A DNA stretch of 64,000 bases from Pleodorina starrii. Taxonomy: Eukaryota; Chlorophyta; Chlorophyceae; Chlamydomonadales; Volvocaceae. The stretch lies in the NCBI GenBank assembly GCA_030267565.1, contig BRXU01000023.1, positions 744,001-808,000 of the forward strand, given 5' to 3'. A program made the translations under genes and the position numbers. Shown in pieces: positions 43,774-56,182 of the stretch (within the stretch, counting starts at the first letter, position 1; every line of letters begins with the position of its first letter). Under the pieces are notes generated by a model. It searched no databases, was not told the DNA's origin, and saw only the letters and a program-made list of their open reading frames with translations.

Positions 43774-46559
43774 CGCATGCGAAGCTAGTACCCAGCAAAG
43801 CACGACATGATCCAACCATCCAACGCCGCACTGCACCTCTCAAACGCCGCACCTCTCAAACGCCGCACCTCTCAAACGCCCTTGGGACGTCTCACGCACC
43901 CACCCGCTCGTTCCTTTCTTCAAACGATACGGCACCGCCACCCTCCACCCGCCACCCTTCCTCGCGCGACACACCACACACCTGTTTCCACCGCCTTGCT
44001 CATCGTCCACGACCATCGATACAACAGCCGCAACAACGAACCACCGCCGCACAACTAGCTGGCCCGTTCCGTTCCATTCCGGTCCTCCGTTTTAATTTTT
44101 CACTGCTCCCCGTTGCGCCCATCCTTGCACCGCACAACGTGCGCATTGTCTCAGCTTATCTTTGCGCAACGTGCACATTATCTTTGCCTTACCGTATCAG
44201 GTGCCAGTCCTCGCGTATCCGCAGCTCCGCCCCGATTCCTACCGATCGACGCTGCCGACTAACGCTCTGCAGGCACACAGGTTCACAACGTTATCGCTCG
44301 ATCGCCAATTATAAGCCGCGCCTGCACTTCCCGCTACTGACGGCCGCCGGCACGACATTTGTTCACCGCCGTCCACGCATACGAAGCACCAGTAATTACC
44401 AGCAAAGCCACACCAATCCTCAGAACGTCTGCCGCAGCCGCCACCGCGCGGCCGCCGAACAAAGGTCACATAAATTCTCCAGGTAGTCGCGATGAAGGGC
44501 GGCCGCTGTCGCATCAGTACAGCTGGGCACTTATCATATGGCGTCGTGGAGCCGCTCGGCTGTGTCGTCCTATTCCTTAAAAATCAAATCCGGCTCCGGC
44601 ACCGTCAACTGGCAGATATTTGCGCAGATCCGCAATCATCCGCAATCACTTTGCAGCCAGTCAGTCAGTGCCGCCAAGAGCCGTCCGCCCGCCCAGGAGG
44701 CCAACCGTCGCCGCATTCCGCCGCTGCCATCGCCGCCCGCGCGCGCGCGCCCCAATTCGAGCATCGCAGCAGCAGCAGCAGAAGCAGCGGCAGTCGCTAA
44801 CTCGGTTGACCTTCCACGGCCGAGGTCAGAAACGGAAGAAGGGTAACAATACTAGGGCACAAGGGCAGAGGTACGGTACGCGGCGCGCTCGAAGAAGCTT
44901 CTTCAGCGGCCTTGCGCGCCGTCTGTGCGGCCGCGGCAGTGTCGTTCTGCACGTGGTCATCATATCAGGGGCACCGATGGTGGGTGCTACCTGCTACGGT
45001 GCGCATGCCCGGCGCGGCCCAGTGCGGCTGCCCCCGTGTGGCGAGGAAAACACAGACAACAGCCCCCGCCTGCCATCACGCCCTGCCACGCAAGCTCTCC
45101 CGCACTAGCGCAATCCTCACTCCGCTCCCGCTCCACTCCATTACCGTTACCCCCGCCGTAACCCAAGACAGATACCCAGCTGCTTGTCAGCTGTGTGTAA
45201 CGCGCGCCGCGCCTCCAGCCCGCCTTTCTCCCCTGCACTCCGTCGCGGCCCCCGCGCGCCGCGGCTGCAAACCATTGTTCCATGATAGCGACTTGCGCAT
45301 GGGGCTGCAACGGCAGCCTGTGACACGCTGCGGCCTTGGGTGGCGCCTGCGTCTTTGGGGCGAGGCCCCTTGTGGGGGGCCGGCCCCTGGTCCCAATTCA
45401 TGTCGGCAGCGGCCACCCGCAAAAGCTAAAAGTGCCGGCTTGCTTTCGCAGACAAGCGGTTCCCTCGTCCTTTCACTCTCAGCCGCCCGCCCGCCCGCCC
45501 CCGTTGAGGGGAGGAGCAGCAAGGCGGGGGCAAACACTCAAAAACATGGCACTCAAAATCTCAACACGCTAGGTATGGCGCGCTTTACAGTGGACAACAA
45601 AAGCGCTTTACGGCAGTTCCCTTTCCCTTGTGATAAACAGCGCCTGCATCACGAGGCGGGACTGAAAAAACGAACGGCTTTGAGAAAGTCGTGTTGCACG
45701 TATTTGGGGCACACCGCTCTATCCAAAGACCGAGAGCGAACGAATGGCGGGCGGAGAAATTAACGAGCGAAGAGGATTGCCTCGGAGCCACCTTGGCGAC
45801 ATACAAGGCGGCGACGGCGCGCTTTGCCCTTCGATCTACTACCAAGGAACGCGCGCCTCGCCTCTGTTGCGATTTCCTGGCCCGAAGCCTGATGGACCCT
45901 GCGCCACCCTGCGCCACCCTGCACCATCCCGCTGGTTTTCCCTCAACAAGGCAATGCAATGCATCAAAGGCGGAGTCAGCTGCGCTACAGACAATGCAGA
46001 CAAGACGTAACAAAAACCAATTTAGGAAAGGAACGCACAACAGAGCACATTCTCGGTCGCTCACAAAACTAAGATCAGCGATTTGAAATGATCCCAGGAA
46101 CGCCTCCCGGTGCAGCGCGATTAGACACACAGCCGGATATCGCGCATGGCGTGTATATGTTTTTCTTCCAACTTGCACACACACGCAGCCGTCCGCGCGC
46201 GAAGCGCGGAGCGGCGCCAGCGCCTTCCTTCCCAAGCAAAACAGCGGCAAGTAGCAGTAGATGGGGTCATAGGCAATCGTCCCCAGCACAGCTCACAGCC
46301 ACACGCCGCGCCACAAACACACGTATGCATGTGCACATGGTCAAACGAGGACGTGACACAGCAACTGAGCGGCATTGGCCGCATTGGCAACAGTGTTTGG
46401 GGGTTGTACGACGGTTGGGTTTGTACGACGGGTTAGGTGGTGTTGGATTGGTACGACGTCCCCGAAGCCGTGGGAACCAAACCGAGAACCCCCCACCGCA
46501 GCGAGCACCCCGGACACTCGCGCGCCGTCGCCGGCCTCACGGTCCCTGCCCCCCGACCC
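43773..46559. other. spacer without a recognisable gene
   Basis: Begins with a 16-bp tandem repeat (CGCCGCACCTCTCAAA, about three copies, 43822-43878). Several overlapping open frames of 70-280 codons occur, but none shows a domain or convincing splice pattern. A minus-strand TGTAA at 45585-45589 is the nearest poly(A) candidate for the FMO-like gene to the right and would give it a ~970-base 3' UTR. I see nothing else. Confidence 0.45.
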
Positions 46560-49500
46560 TTACTCCGGCACAATGGCGCCGCCGCGCGGCGTCGACGGGC
46601 GCTTCAGGTACGACATCGCATCCGCCGCCACCGCCTTCATCCGGTCCCGCAGCTCCGTCGCGGTCAAAGAGGCCGCCTTGCTCGGCGGCCGCCGAGCCAC
46701 AGCCGCCACCCGGGCTGCGACGGGGGCTGCCGCCGCCGGCGGCGGCGGCGGCGGCGCCGCCGCCGCCGCGGCGGAGGCCGCCATGACGGGTGCGGCTGCC
46801 ATTGGCGGCTCCCCGCGTTCCGGTGCGGCGAGGCAGGCGACAGTCTGGCTCCGCGCCGGCGGCCGCCGCCGCGGCGCGGCGGCCGCGGCCGCAGCCGCGG
46901 CCACTGCGGCAGCGCCGCTGCCGACCTCAAACCCCCCAGCGACTCCGGTCCCGCTGGCGCTCTGCAATCTCAATCGGGAGCCCTGGCCCGCCGCCGGCGC
47001 CATGCGGGACAGAGCGTCCGGGCGCAGCGCCGCGCCAGGGAGGGCACCAAGCAGGGAGCCGGACGCCGTGGCCCGTGTCGCGTCGGTTTGGCATCCTTGC
47101 ACGGCCCCCACGGGTGGTGGTTCTTCGTAGGGCCGGTCGACGCCGCTAGACGTCACCTTCCGGACCACTGCTTGGCGGAGCCACGAGGAGATCTGACCAC
47201 GTGGGACAACAAGAAAGACGAGACGGCAGCGGAGAGGGAGGGGACGTGGGCGACCGAGGGAAAGGGGAGAGCGTACCAGCGTATGTATGGAGGCAAGGCA
47301 GAGAGGAATTATATTCGGTGTGTTTTAGAGTTTTTGACTTGCCGGCAGGGGAGGGAGAGACAGAGACTGCGAGAGCGCATATGACGGTAGGAGGGTTATG
47401 CAGGGTCTTGCCTTTCATGCAGACCATGACACGTGTGCACACAACAACCGGCGCCTTCCAAAACGTCTTGAAATAAAACCAATCAGGTCGCTGAGTTCCA
47501 AACTAATTTGCGACCGGGTGGGTGTCTCTCATTCACACAATTCCGCACCCCCCCCCACACACACACGCAGGCGCTCGCGCGCGGTATCGGTTTGCCATCG
47601 ACCCAGGCGACGACTCACCTCGCCGACCAGTTGGTCCTGTCGGGCCTGGCTCGCGCGTCGTACATCCCAGGCGGGGCCGCGACGGCCATCAGCCTCGGCG
47701 GCGGCGGCGGCGCCGCCGTCAACGCCCCTCCCAGCCGTGCCCGGCACCGCTGCAGCGCCACCACAAGCGGTTTGCCCGCCAATCAGCGGCCGCCAGCGCT
47801 CCACCGGCGAGATCGCCCCCTGCGGGTTGCTGCCGGGGTCCGCACCATTCCCGACCGCACGCGGTGGCTCAGGCCGCGCGGGCTCCCGATCACACAACTC
47901 CGTCTGGGACAAAATTAGAGTGACGTCCGTGCCATCGAGGCCCTGCTCCTGCTCCTGCTGCTGCTGCTGCTGCTGTTCTGTCGGCGGCTTCAGCTCGATC
48001 TCCGCCCCGGCGGCACGCCAATGCTGCTGTGGGGTGTAGGCTGCGCCGAGCGGGTCGAGACCAAAGGGGAGTTTGGGCAAGGGAGACGAGGCGGATATCG
48101 CGTTGTGCGCACTGGAGGTGGCGGCGGCGGCGGCGGCGGCCCTGGCGGAGGCGGCGGCGGAGGCGGCCTCTCGCAGTGCATCGACGGCGCACTGGTAGCC
48201 CGCATAGTACGGCGACGACGCCGCCGACGGCGAGCCGTACGACATGCCAAGCGGCGAAGCGGGCATGGCCGGGCTGAATGCCGCCGCCGTCGCTGTCTCC
48301 GCCAGAGCCACCGTTCCCCGGCGAGGCCGGAGGAAAGGATCCATCAGTACGGCAGGTGTGTCCTCGAGCCGCTCGCGGTACGGCAGCCGCGCGGCCTCGG
48401 CGGCGCCGCCGAGCAGGCCCCCAAGCGACCTACTCAACGCGCCATCGCCGCCGCCGGCATTTCCGGACCTGAATCCAGAGGGAATGCCCTTCGGGGTGCT
48501 GCTCTTTTGGCCCGTCGCCCGAATGGCGATCGCGCCGCTGGCGCTGCGCCTGTCGGCGGCTCCCGGCACCAGCTTAGGCTTCATGGTCGTGAGCGCCGTC
48601 GGAAACTCAGCCGCCGCCGCGGCGGCGCCGCCGCCGCCGGGCGACATGCTGCCGCTGAGCGACGTGCCGGCGGCGGCGCCGCCGCCGCCGCCGCCGCGCG
48701 ACGTCGAGATGCGCGCCAGAAACGCCTCCGTCGACGCCACGGCGCCGGCCAGCGCCGCCTTCGCCGTCGCGGAGGCCCGATCCCGAAGATCCGTGGCGCC
48801 GACGGACACGCGGCGAAGAGGGTTGACGCGCGGCGAGTGTGGCGCCACCGGCGGCGGCGACGCCGCCGCCGCCGACGGCGCGCAGCGCAGGAGCGCCAAG
48901 GACGACACTGGCGCCGCCACCCTGGCGTCATCCGTCACTTCTCCCTCGGATGTCAATACGGCGCCTGAGGCGGCGGCGCGGGCGCCGACGGCGGCGGCGG
49001 CAGGTGCCGCGGCCCCCGCCGGGTAGTCAACGCCGGCGGCGGCGGCGGCGGCCGATGGATTGAGGCACGAGGCGGTTCGGCTGCGCCTCGGTGGCAGTCG
49101 CTTCTTAGAGCTCCCGACGGCGGCGGCAAGGAACGGCAGGAGCGAGCCAGAGGACCCGCTCGCGCTGCAGGCCGATTGACGCTGCAGCTGCTGCTGCTGC
49201 TGCATCGCAGCAGCAGCAACTGCGCCGCCGTATGGCACCGGCGCCGCTGCCGCGGCCTCATGAAAGGGCCACTGGTGTTCGCCCGACTCGGCGCCTGACT
49301 CGCAAGCCAATGTGCGCTCCTCAATGGTGGCGAGCCGCTGCCGGCCGTCCTGATCGTCCGTTTCAAACTGCTGCTCGTCATCCGGGGTTCCGGAGCAGCG
49401 ACTCAGGTACAGCAGCGACGGCGACTGTGGACTCAGGGCGACGGTGCCGGCAAGGCTGGCGGCGATGCTGCCGGCGGGTGGCGACGTCCCCGCCGCCGCC

Positions 49501-52468
49501 GCCGCCGGCCAAGCGCTCGGAGGACTCGCGCCGCAGAGGGACCGCTTTGAGAGAGCGCCCGAAATTGACCTGGCACCGGCGGTGACCGGAGGTGACGGGA
49601 CGGCAGTGGCGCGGGGGAAAGGGCTGCCGGCCGGGTCGAGCAGGTGCGTTCGAAGCGCCGCCAGCTGGGCCTCCAGGGAGGGGGGCGCGGCGGCGGCGGC
49701 GTCGGCGAACCTGACGGTGCCGCCATCGCCGCCGCCGCCGGCAGACCGGCCATGCGCCGCCGACTGAAGCTCCCGGTTGCGCTGCGCAAACATGGCGTCA
49801 TTGTACGACAGCGACAGGCGAGGACCGGGCCGCCGCGCCGTCAGCCGCGCCGCCGCAGCGGCAAGGGCACCACGCCGCGGCTGATCGGGCAAGGACGGGG
49901 GCTGTTGCGCGCTGCCTCCGCCGCTGCCCGATTGGCCGAGGCGCGCCAGCGGCAGCGGCTGGCTAACGGCGGTGTGGCGCCGGTGTGTCCCGGCTGCAGA
50001 AAGGACCAGACCAGGGTCGCCGACGGAAGTGGCTGACGGCAGCCCTTCAGACACGATTGGCTGGCCGGCGACCGCCGCCACCATCTCCGCCGCCTGGAGG
50101 TCGAGAAGGTCGGCGAAATGCCCCGAGGTGATCGGGGACGCGGTGGGAGCCTTTGTCGAGATCTTGTTCCCGGCCGAATCCTCGTGCAAAGACGCCGTGC
50201 CGCAGCTGGATCGCCCGCCGCCGGCGCCAGAGGAGGTGCCGCCGCCTCCGCCTCCGCCTCCGCCTCCGCCGCCGCCGCTGAGCCCCGCGTCGCTCACGCC
50301 GTGGCGGTACGGCATTGTAGTGAGCGTGTGCCGACGGCAAGGCGGCAGCGCGCCCGGCGAGGGCCTGTCGGCCGCCGCCGCCAGCGTCACCGGCCCAGAC
50401 AGCCCAAGCTCTGGCGCCGTCGTCCTCGATGCGGCAGCGGCTGCGGCAGCGGCGGAGGCTCCGGCGCCGCCGCTGGCGGAGACGCCCGGGTATGGAGGCC
50501 GAGGAACCAGCTCCAACCTGCTCAGAGGGCCCCCGCACCCGCTCAAGCTGCCCGCCTCTGCGGCGGTGGCGGCGGCGCCGCCGCCGGCGCCGTCACGGGG
50601 GGTCCCTGGCGTCGGGCTTTGACTCGGCTCCGAGACCGGCCTCGGCGGCGCCCAGAGCGGCAGCTGCGGTTGCCGGTATTTGCCGCGGATCCCGCCGCCG
50701 ACACCGCTGCTGCTGCTGATGGCAGCGGGCGAGCCCGTTTGCTGTGGCGGCGGCAAGAGTCGCGAGGACCGGGGGAGGTCGGGGTCTGCGCCGTCGCCGC
50801 TGCGGATACCGGTTGACGCTGGCGGCGGTGACGGCTCGGATGCGCGGCCGAATGCGGGTGGCGTGAGACGGATGCCCGGGCCCGTTCCACAACCAGCAAC
50901 CTCTGGAGGCGGCGGCGGCGGCGCCGCCGCCGCCGCCGCTGCCGCGGCCGCTGGCGACAGCGGAAGCGACGGCCGCCGCTGCAGCTGCACCAGGCCGTTC
51001 AGGTCCGTCAGCAGCTGTCGTACATAGTGCTCCTCGTGGGTTCGCGCCAACGACCCGCGGGTCGACATGAGCGGGTGGGTCAGTGAGGCCGCCCGCCAGG
51101 ACCGCTGGGACGCAATGTCGGCCCGCATGACGGCGGGTGGCGGCGGCTGGAGTCGGGCGGTGAGGAGGGCCACCAGCCACTGGGCCTGGAGCTCACACAC
51201 CAACAGACGACTGCCGGCGTGGGCCTGAGGGAGGGTGGGGAGTGGCGGGCGGTACCGATTTAGATTCACCGCCGAAGTGGGAATCCACTCCACCGTCTGC
51301 TGCAGTACACACAGCAAAACACACACACACATACACACACGCGCGCGCGTGGTGGCCACTCCCTCCGCAGTGCAACGCGCCGTACTTCTTACCTCAAAGC
51401 CGACAAACGCCAGGCCCGGGACGTCCGGATGTACGACACCGCGGTACAGCGCCAGCTGATCCGGGTCCGAACCGTCCGCGGAACCTCCTCCCTGGAGAAG
51501 CGCCGCCCTGAGGGCTGGGTCCAGGAAGGACATGACCCGTGGGTCACGAAAGCTGGGAGCCCACAGAACCAGTCGGGTGTCCTGTAGGAGCTCCGAGGGC
51601 AGGGTCTGCTCCGAAACCGCAGCCGCAGGCGCAGCAATGGCGGCAGTACTACCGCCGGGCGCCGCGCCAGCGGTGCGCGCCCCCGGCATGCTTGGCCGGC
51701 GACTTGCGCTGCCACCACTGCCGTTGCCGACGCCGTTGCCACTGCCGCGCGACACCACCGCCGCCGCGCGCTCGCGGACATAGGCCCAGAAGCGGCGCTT
51801 GGTGGGCGCAATGAGCGCTCGGCCCACCGGCCCCGGCGGCGGCAGGGAGGGGTGCGGCTGCAGGGCGGCCTGCAGGGCCCGCCGCCGGGCGCCCTCCAGC
51901 AGCGAGGGACCGTCGCGGAAAGAGGCGTGGCCTCCTCCTCCTCCGGTTGCCTGCGGCCCCCCAGCAATGGTAACACGTGGGAGGACACGTGTGGACCGAT
52001 TTCACCATCATGGGGTCGAGTTGAAGTGGCAGAATTGGGGAATATGACAAGGCAGCGCAAGGCAGGGCAGGGAAGACCAGATCAGGGGACAGCAATCAAT
52101 CAAATGAAGGCTCAAGGCGGCTCTGCCGTACCGATGCCTCTGCTGGATCCCACGCAACCAACCGCTCACCCATGTCCTCGCCCAGGCCCCTTCCCATGTT
52201 CTCACCCACTTCCGCAGTACCCACTGCAGTGCCAGCCATGCCCATCCCTCCCGCACTGCCCATCCCTCCCCGCACTGCCCATCCCTCCCCGCACTGCCCA
52301 TCCCTCCCGAAGTGCACTTCAACTCCACCGGCAGGTCAAGGCCCTCAGGAAACCCTTTCTAACTGCCCTCGTCCTCGCCCTCAACTCACCGGCTGCTGGA
52401 TAAGAGCGACGCCTCTGCCGCCCCGCAGCAGCGCCAACGCCTTCGCGCAGTCAAGTGCCGCCGTGCCT

Positions 52469-52502
<34 letters not shown>

Positions 52503-54038
52503 GCACACATTCCAGTGAGGCATCGCGCGGGGCATCCAGCAGGCTTCGCGGCAATGAGAGCGATACGTGAAAGATCGGCACCGCCATGATCCGCAAACCA
52601 AACAAAACGAGGCGCTTGCGGTAACCCCAACCCGACCGGACAAGGTTAAGGCGAGTGCTATGTAGGCACGGGGCCAGGGCCAGGGGACGACATCCGTATC
52701 CGGAAAAGGACCGCCGGAGGGTGCCAGTGGGCCTTCCCTCTACCAAGGACCAGGCCCTCACCCCCGGGCGTGAAGTGCCTTTGGGGAGGCCTCATTTCGC
52801 TCACCATCGCCAATGACCGCAACGGCCCCCCCGCCGGCGGTCCCTCCGGTGACGTCCTCCGAGCGGGCGGCATGGGCGTGGAGCAGCCGCGCACTTGGCG
52901 GCAGCGCAATCTGCGGTCCGGAGCAGGGGTCGTTTTCGAGGGACCAGCGGGCGTTAGGGCGAACGTGGGCGCAGCGCAGGGAGACGTCCCCCCTGGGTCG
53001 GGGTCCTGGCCCAAGAGGCGGGCGCAGCGGAGAGGCAAGAGATCGTGGGAGTGCGGGACGGCAAGAGATTGTGGGGGTTGGAGGAAGGGAGAAGTTTGGT
53101 ATCATGGTGGTAGGGGAGAGGCGCGTCGCCGCGGTCATGCAAAGGTTACTCGGGGAGAGCATTCAAGTGAACAAACCCGAGCAGTAAACCCCGGTGAATC
53201 TCCAACAGGTCCCAAAATGCCTATTACTCACGTTTCCTAGCAGAGCGCGCTGCGCGTCGGGGTCCTCGGGCAGACTGTGCCCGGTGCACAGCACCACGAC
53301 ATCAGCCATGGCAACACATCGACGACCCGACGCAAGGTCGACGTAAGTAGCGCGCCAGCGCTTTGACGAAAAGCCATTTCCAGCGTCATACAGCGCTAAA
53401 TGGATTAAACGGCAGCGCAGATAGATGCGGTCCTGGAGACCGCGCTGAGCGGCAAACCCTTCTAGATACGCCCTGGCCTCCTTCGCCTACAAAAAGAAAA
53501 GGCCGCCATTTTTATTAATGATAAAGTGTTATTACAAGCATTAGTTAGCAGGCGGCCTGCAAACTCCAAGTGGCCCGAGAACCGCCCCGTCCGGAGAATT
53601 GTCGCGCTGCGGGTCCGACTGCGCAAGGAAACTGCCGGGACGCACGGACGCTATCTAGACAAGGATACTGCCTTACCGATGCATTCTGCGGCAGCTTGAA
53701 CTTAACGTCTACATTCGAGAGGAAGAGCGTCTCCAACGGACCTGTTGGGGCGAAACCTTACTTGCAAGCGCGACCAACTTGACGGGGATCAACACCGTCT
53801 CCTTACCAGCTTTATTCTTGTCCGATGACTTTGCTGACCAGCCGCCAACTCTTGAGGCCTGCTCTAGTACCACAACCTGGTAGCCATCTGCCAGGCAAGC
53901 AACCGCTGAAACCAGGCCGGCTTGCCCAGCGCCGACAATTAGCACGTCGGTGCTAAGCTCGGGCTGGATGTTCCCCAAGCTCATGAGAAACGCAACAGGT
54001 TTCGAGGAGGTTTTAGCACGCCCTGTTTCTGACGACAA
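46560..54038 (-). CDS. FMO-like flavoprotein with a ~1,300-residue low-complexity tail (copy 1)
   Basis: Exons: 54038-53807, 53741-53677, 53486-53232, 52992-52805, 52466-52390, 51950-51393, 51224-47619 and 47192-46560 (stop TAA), about 1,870 aa. The FAD motif is DVLIVGAGQAG (GxGxxG at residues 36-41). ADVVVLCTGHSLP is the strand before the NADP domain, and VAVIGDGTAALDCAKAL (about 240) is the second Rossmann motif. FRDPRV, LALYRGVVHPDVPGLAFVGF and AHAGSRLLVCELQAQWLVAL match the C-terminal part of FMOs. The family uses NADPH and O2 to oxygenate N, S or C atoms; the substrate here is unknown. A single 3.6-kb exon then encodes an Ala/Gly/Ser/Pro-rich tail, and the last exon begins ISSWLRQAVVRK. 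Exons 3 and 4 are out of phase by one base as drawn (see findings). MSLGNIQP at residue 19 is an alternative start. Copy 2 follows upstream in tandem. Confidence 0.82.
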
Positions 54039-56182
54039 GACTGGAATTTTTTAGCGACATAAACAGCTGACTATGCACTTATGTGTTATGTGGAGAGTAA
54101 AATTCTGTTATGTTACGTGGAAGTAAAAGTACTGGTGGCCGTCGTACAGGAAGTCAGGCCACCGAGGTTAATGAAGTACTTGTTCAGACACTGAAAACTG
54201 TACATAAATAAAGCAAGACGGTTATGTTGTCTTATGCGTACTGTGTCTGTTGCTGGCGTGTCTAGCTCGTCCTCTCCTTATTACTTGCAGCCACACGTTC
54301 AGCGAATCTCAGCCATGCGACTTACTTGCCGTATATTCCTTCGGACGACATTTAGTAAAACAGGCAACCAAGAATACGCGAGTGATATGAGTACGCGCCG
54401 CTGCCGTCGACCTCCCCGGTTACAAGAGGTGTCGAACGGCTCGGATTGCTTGCACCGGCCGGCAGTACCTGCAGTACCGGTAATCAGGCGCGGACTAATT
54501 ACCGTCTCTCAACACGAGGTAAACAATACCAACTGGGCATGGCGTAACCAACAGGCGATCCCCCTGCTGCAGATACGACCCTGGCTACATGAAGCCCAGT
54601 TCGGCGGTGATGCCAGGCCCTGACGCTGGCTGGCACCACGTCGGCGCCGGCAAAATGCACGTGACAGCATCTGGGCATGGCATGAGCCTCCCACATATTC
54701 GCACTGCTTTGTCGTGTGTCGCACAGGAACGCCTCCCGGTCAACCTGCCGCTTCCCCACCTTGTCTCTGGCTCGCCTCCTCCTCGCCCACAAGCCCAACC
54801 CGGGATCCCGCTCTGATGGGCTCCCGACAGCCCGCATCGCCACAGCCGGCAGGTGCCCACTGCTGCCCCAGCCGATCCTGTGTTGCAACAGATGTGACGC
54901 CGGTCGGTCCGCTTTAAACACATTGGACCACAAAGGAGCGCCAGACTGGCGGGACAGATGGCTGCTGCCCTTTCCCGCGGTGCCGCGGACTCAATTATTG
55001 TCGTATCGCACGGGCCTCACATGGTCTCCCTTACATGGCAGCATCATAAGTAAATCTGATATGAAGAAGCAGTGCAAAGGTTGAGCTCATCTGCGCAAAC
55101 TATCAGCAAGGCGAGGCGCGGGGTTCAGGGGATCAGGGCTGCCCCCGGTTTCACGCACTGGGCCGTACATAACCTTAACCTGACGTAAATAACCAAGATA
55201 GACAAATATTCAGAATTTACGGAACTGTACCTCCTACGTGCACTTTATAGTAGTTCCGCAGCGAGGGAATATTTCCATCGGCATAAACGTACCGCTGCCT
55301 CCCTCAGTTTGAAAGAGGTTAGAACCTCTTTCCTCTCATTGCAGGTTAGTTTACACTACAGAATTGCAATATCAAAATTGCTTTAATCAGTAATCATTAA
55401 TATCGGGCACGGGGCACGGGTGCTTCTCATGCTACTTGCCCGAGTCCTCCATCGCGGCCCCCAATGTAATCACGTTGGCTATCCCAAACTGCCCGACCCT
55501 CGAAATTTGACCATGGATATCCGTCAGTCCTTACTGGTGGCGCTTTCATGCTCACGAACGATGGAACCCTCGCTCGGCGAGTGGTCCAAGGATCGGCGAC
55601 CACAGTCAAGGCGGCAACAGTCCAGGCCAGATGGCCAGTCCAGCCTTGCAGAGATCACTTCTGCGCCGTGCCTCGTCGGAAGTGTCCTCGCTGGCGTGTG
55701 GCGTAGGGATGTTGCCGGGGGAAGGAGAGACCAAGCGCGCGCAGTACATCGGCCGAAGGGCAGACCGACTACAGACTAAGTGCCAACACACGACCGTCAG
55801 CGCAACTTGCTTGCTACGGAGAGCAAAGCACTGCGACCGGGAGTGATAGGGTGAACTCTATCCCCCAGCCATCCCTCCTTCGTCCACCCTTCCACGTCCC
55901 ACCCACCCGCGCCCCATGCCAGGAAAGGGAATCTCCCGCTCCCCAACCCAGCACCACCACACCTACTCCGCGCCTTCGCCATTGCGGTCCCGTCGGATCC
56001 GGTCCTGCCTGGTCGTCGCATACACTTTCATCGTTATGTACGATATGTACGGCAACTACGTACTACACATAGGACGCCCTCAGCGCGGCGACCGAACCCG
56101 AAGCCGACGGTCCATCTTCTTAGCGACGCCGGCGCAGACAATCGGCCCACCCTCGTTGGCCGCACCACCCTCGTGCAGCGCC
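54039..56182. other. spacer between the tandem FMO-like genes
   Basis: Contains the promoter of FMO-like copy 1 and the 3' UTR of copy 2. A minus-strand TGTAA at 55351-55355 is a plausible poly(A) signal for copy 2. Short open frames between 54,234 and 55,850 have no recognisable domain. About 54,040-54,230 and 55,170-55,420 are AT-rich. Confidence 0.45.

Noticed and set aside
44912..45763. 283-codon plus-strand frame
   Set aside because: No recognisable domain, no splice support, and composition like the surrounding spacer. Left unassigned rather than called a gene.
48021..51000. Several long plus-strand frames (up to 315 codons)
   Set aside because: They lie antisense to the FMO-like tail exon. 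High GC and CGG/CCG repeats remove stop codons; no domain, start context or splice structure supports them.
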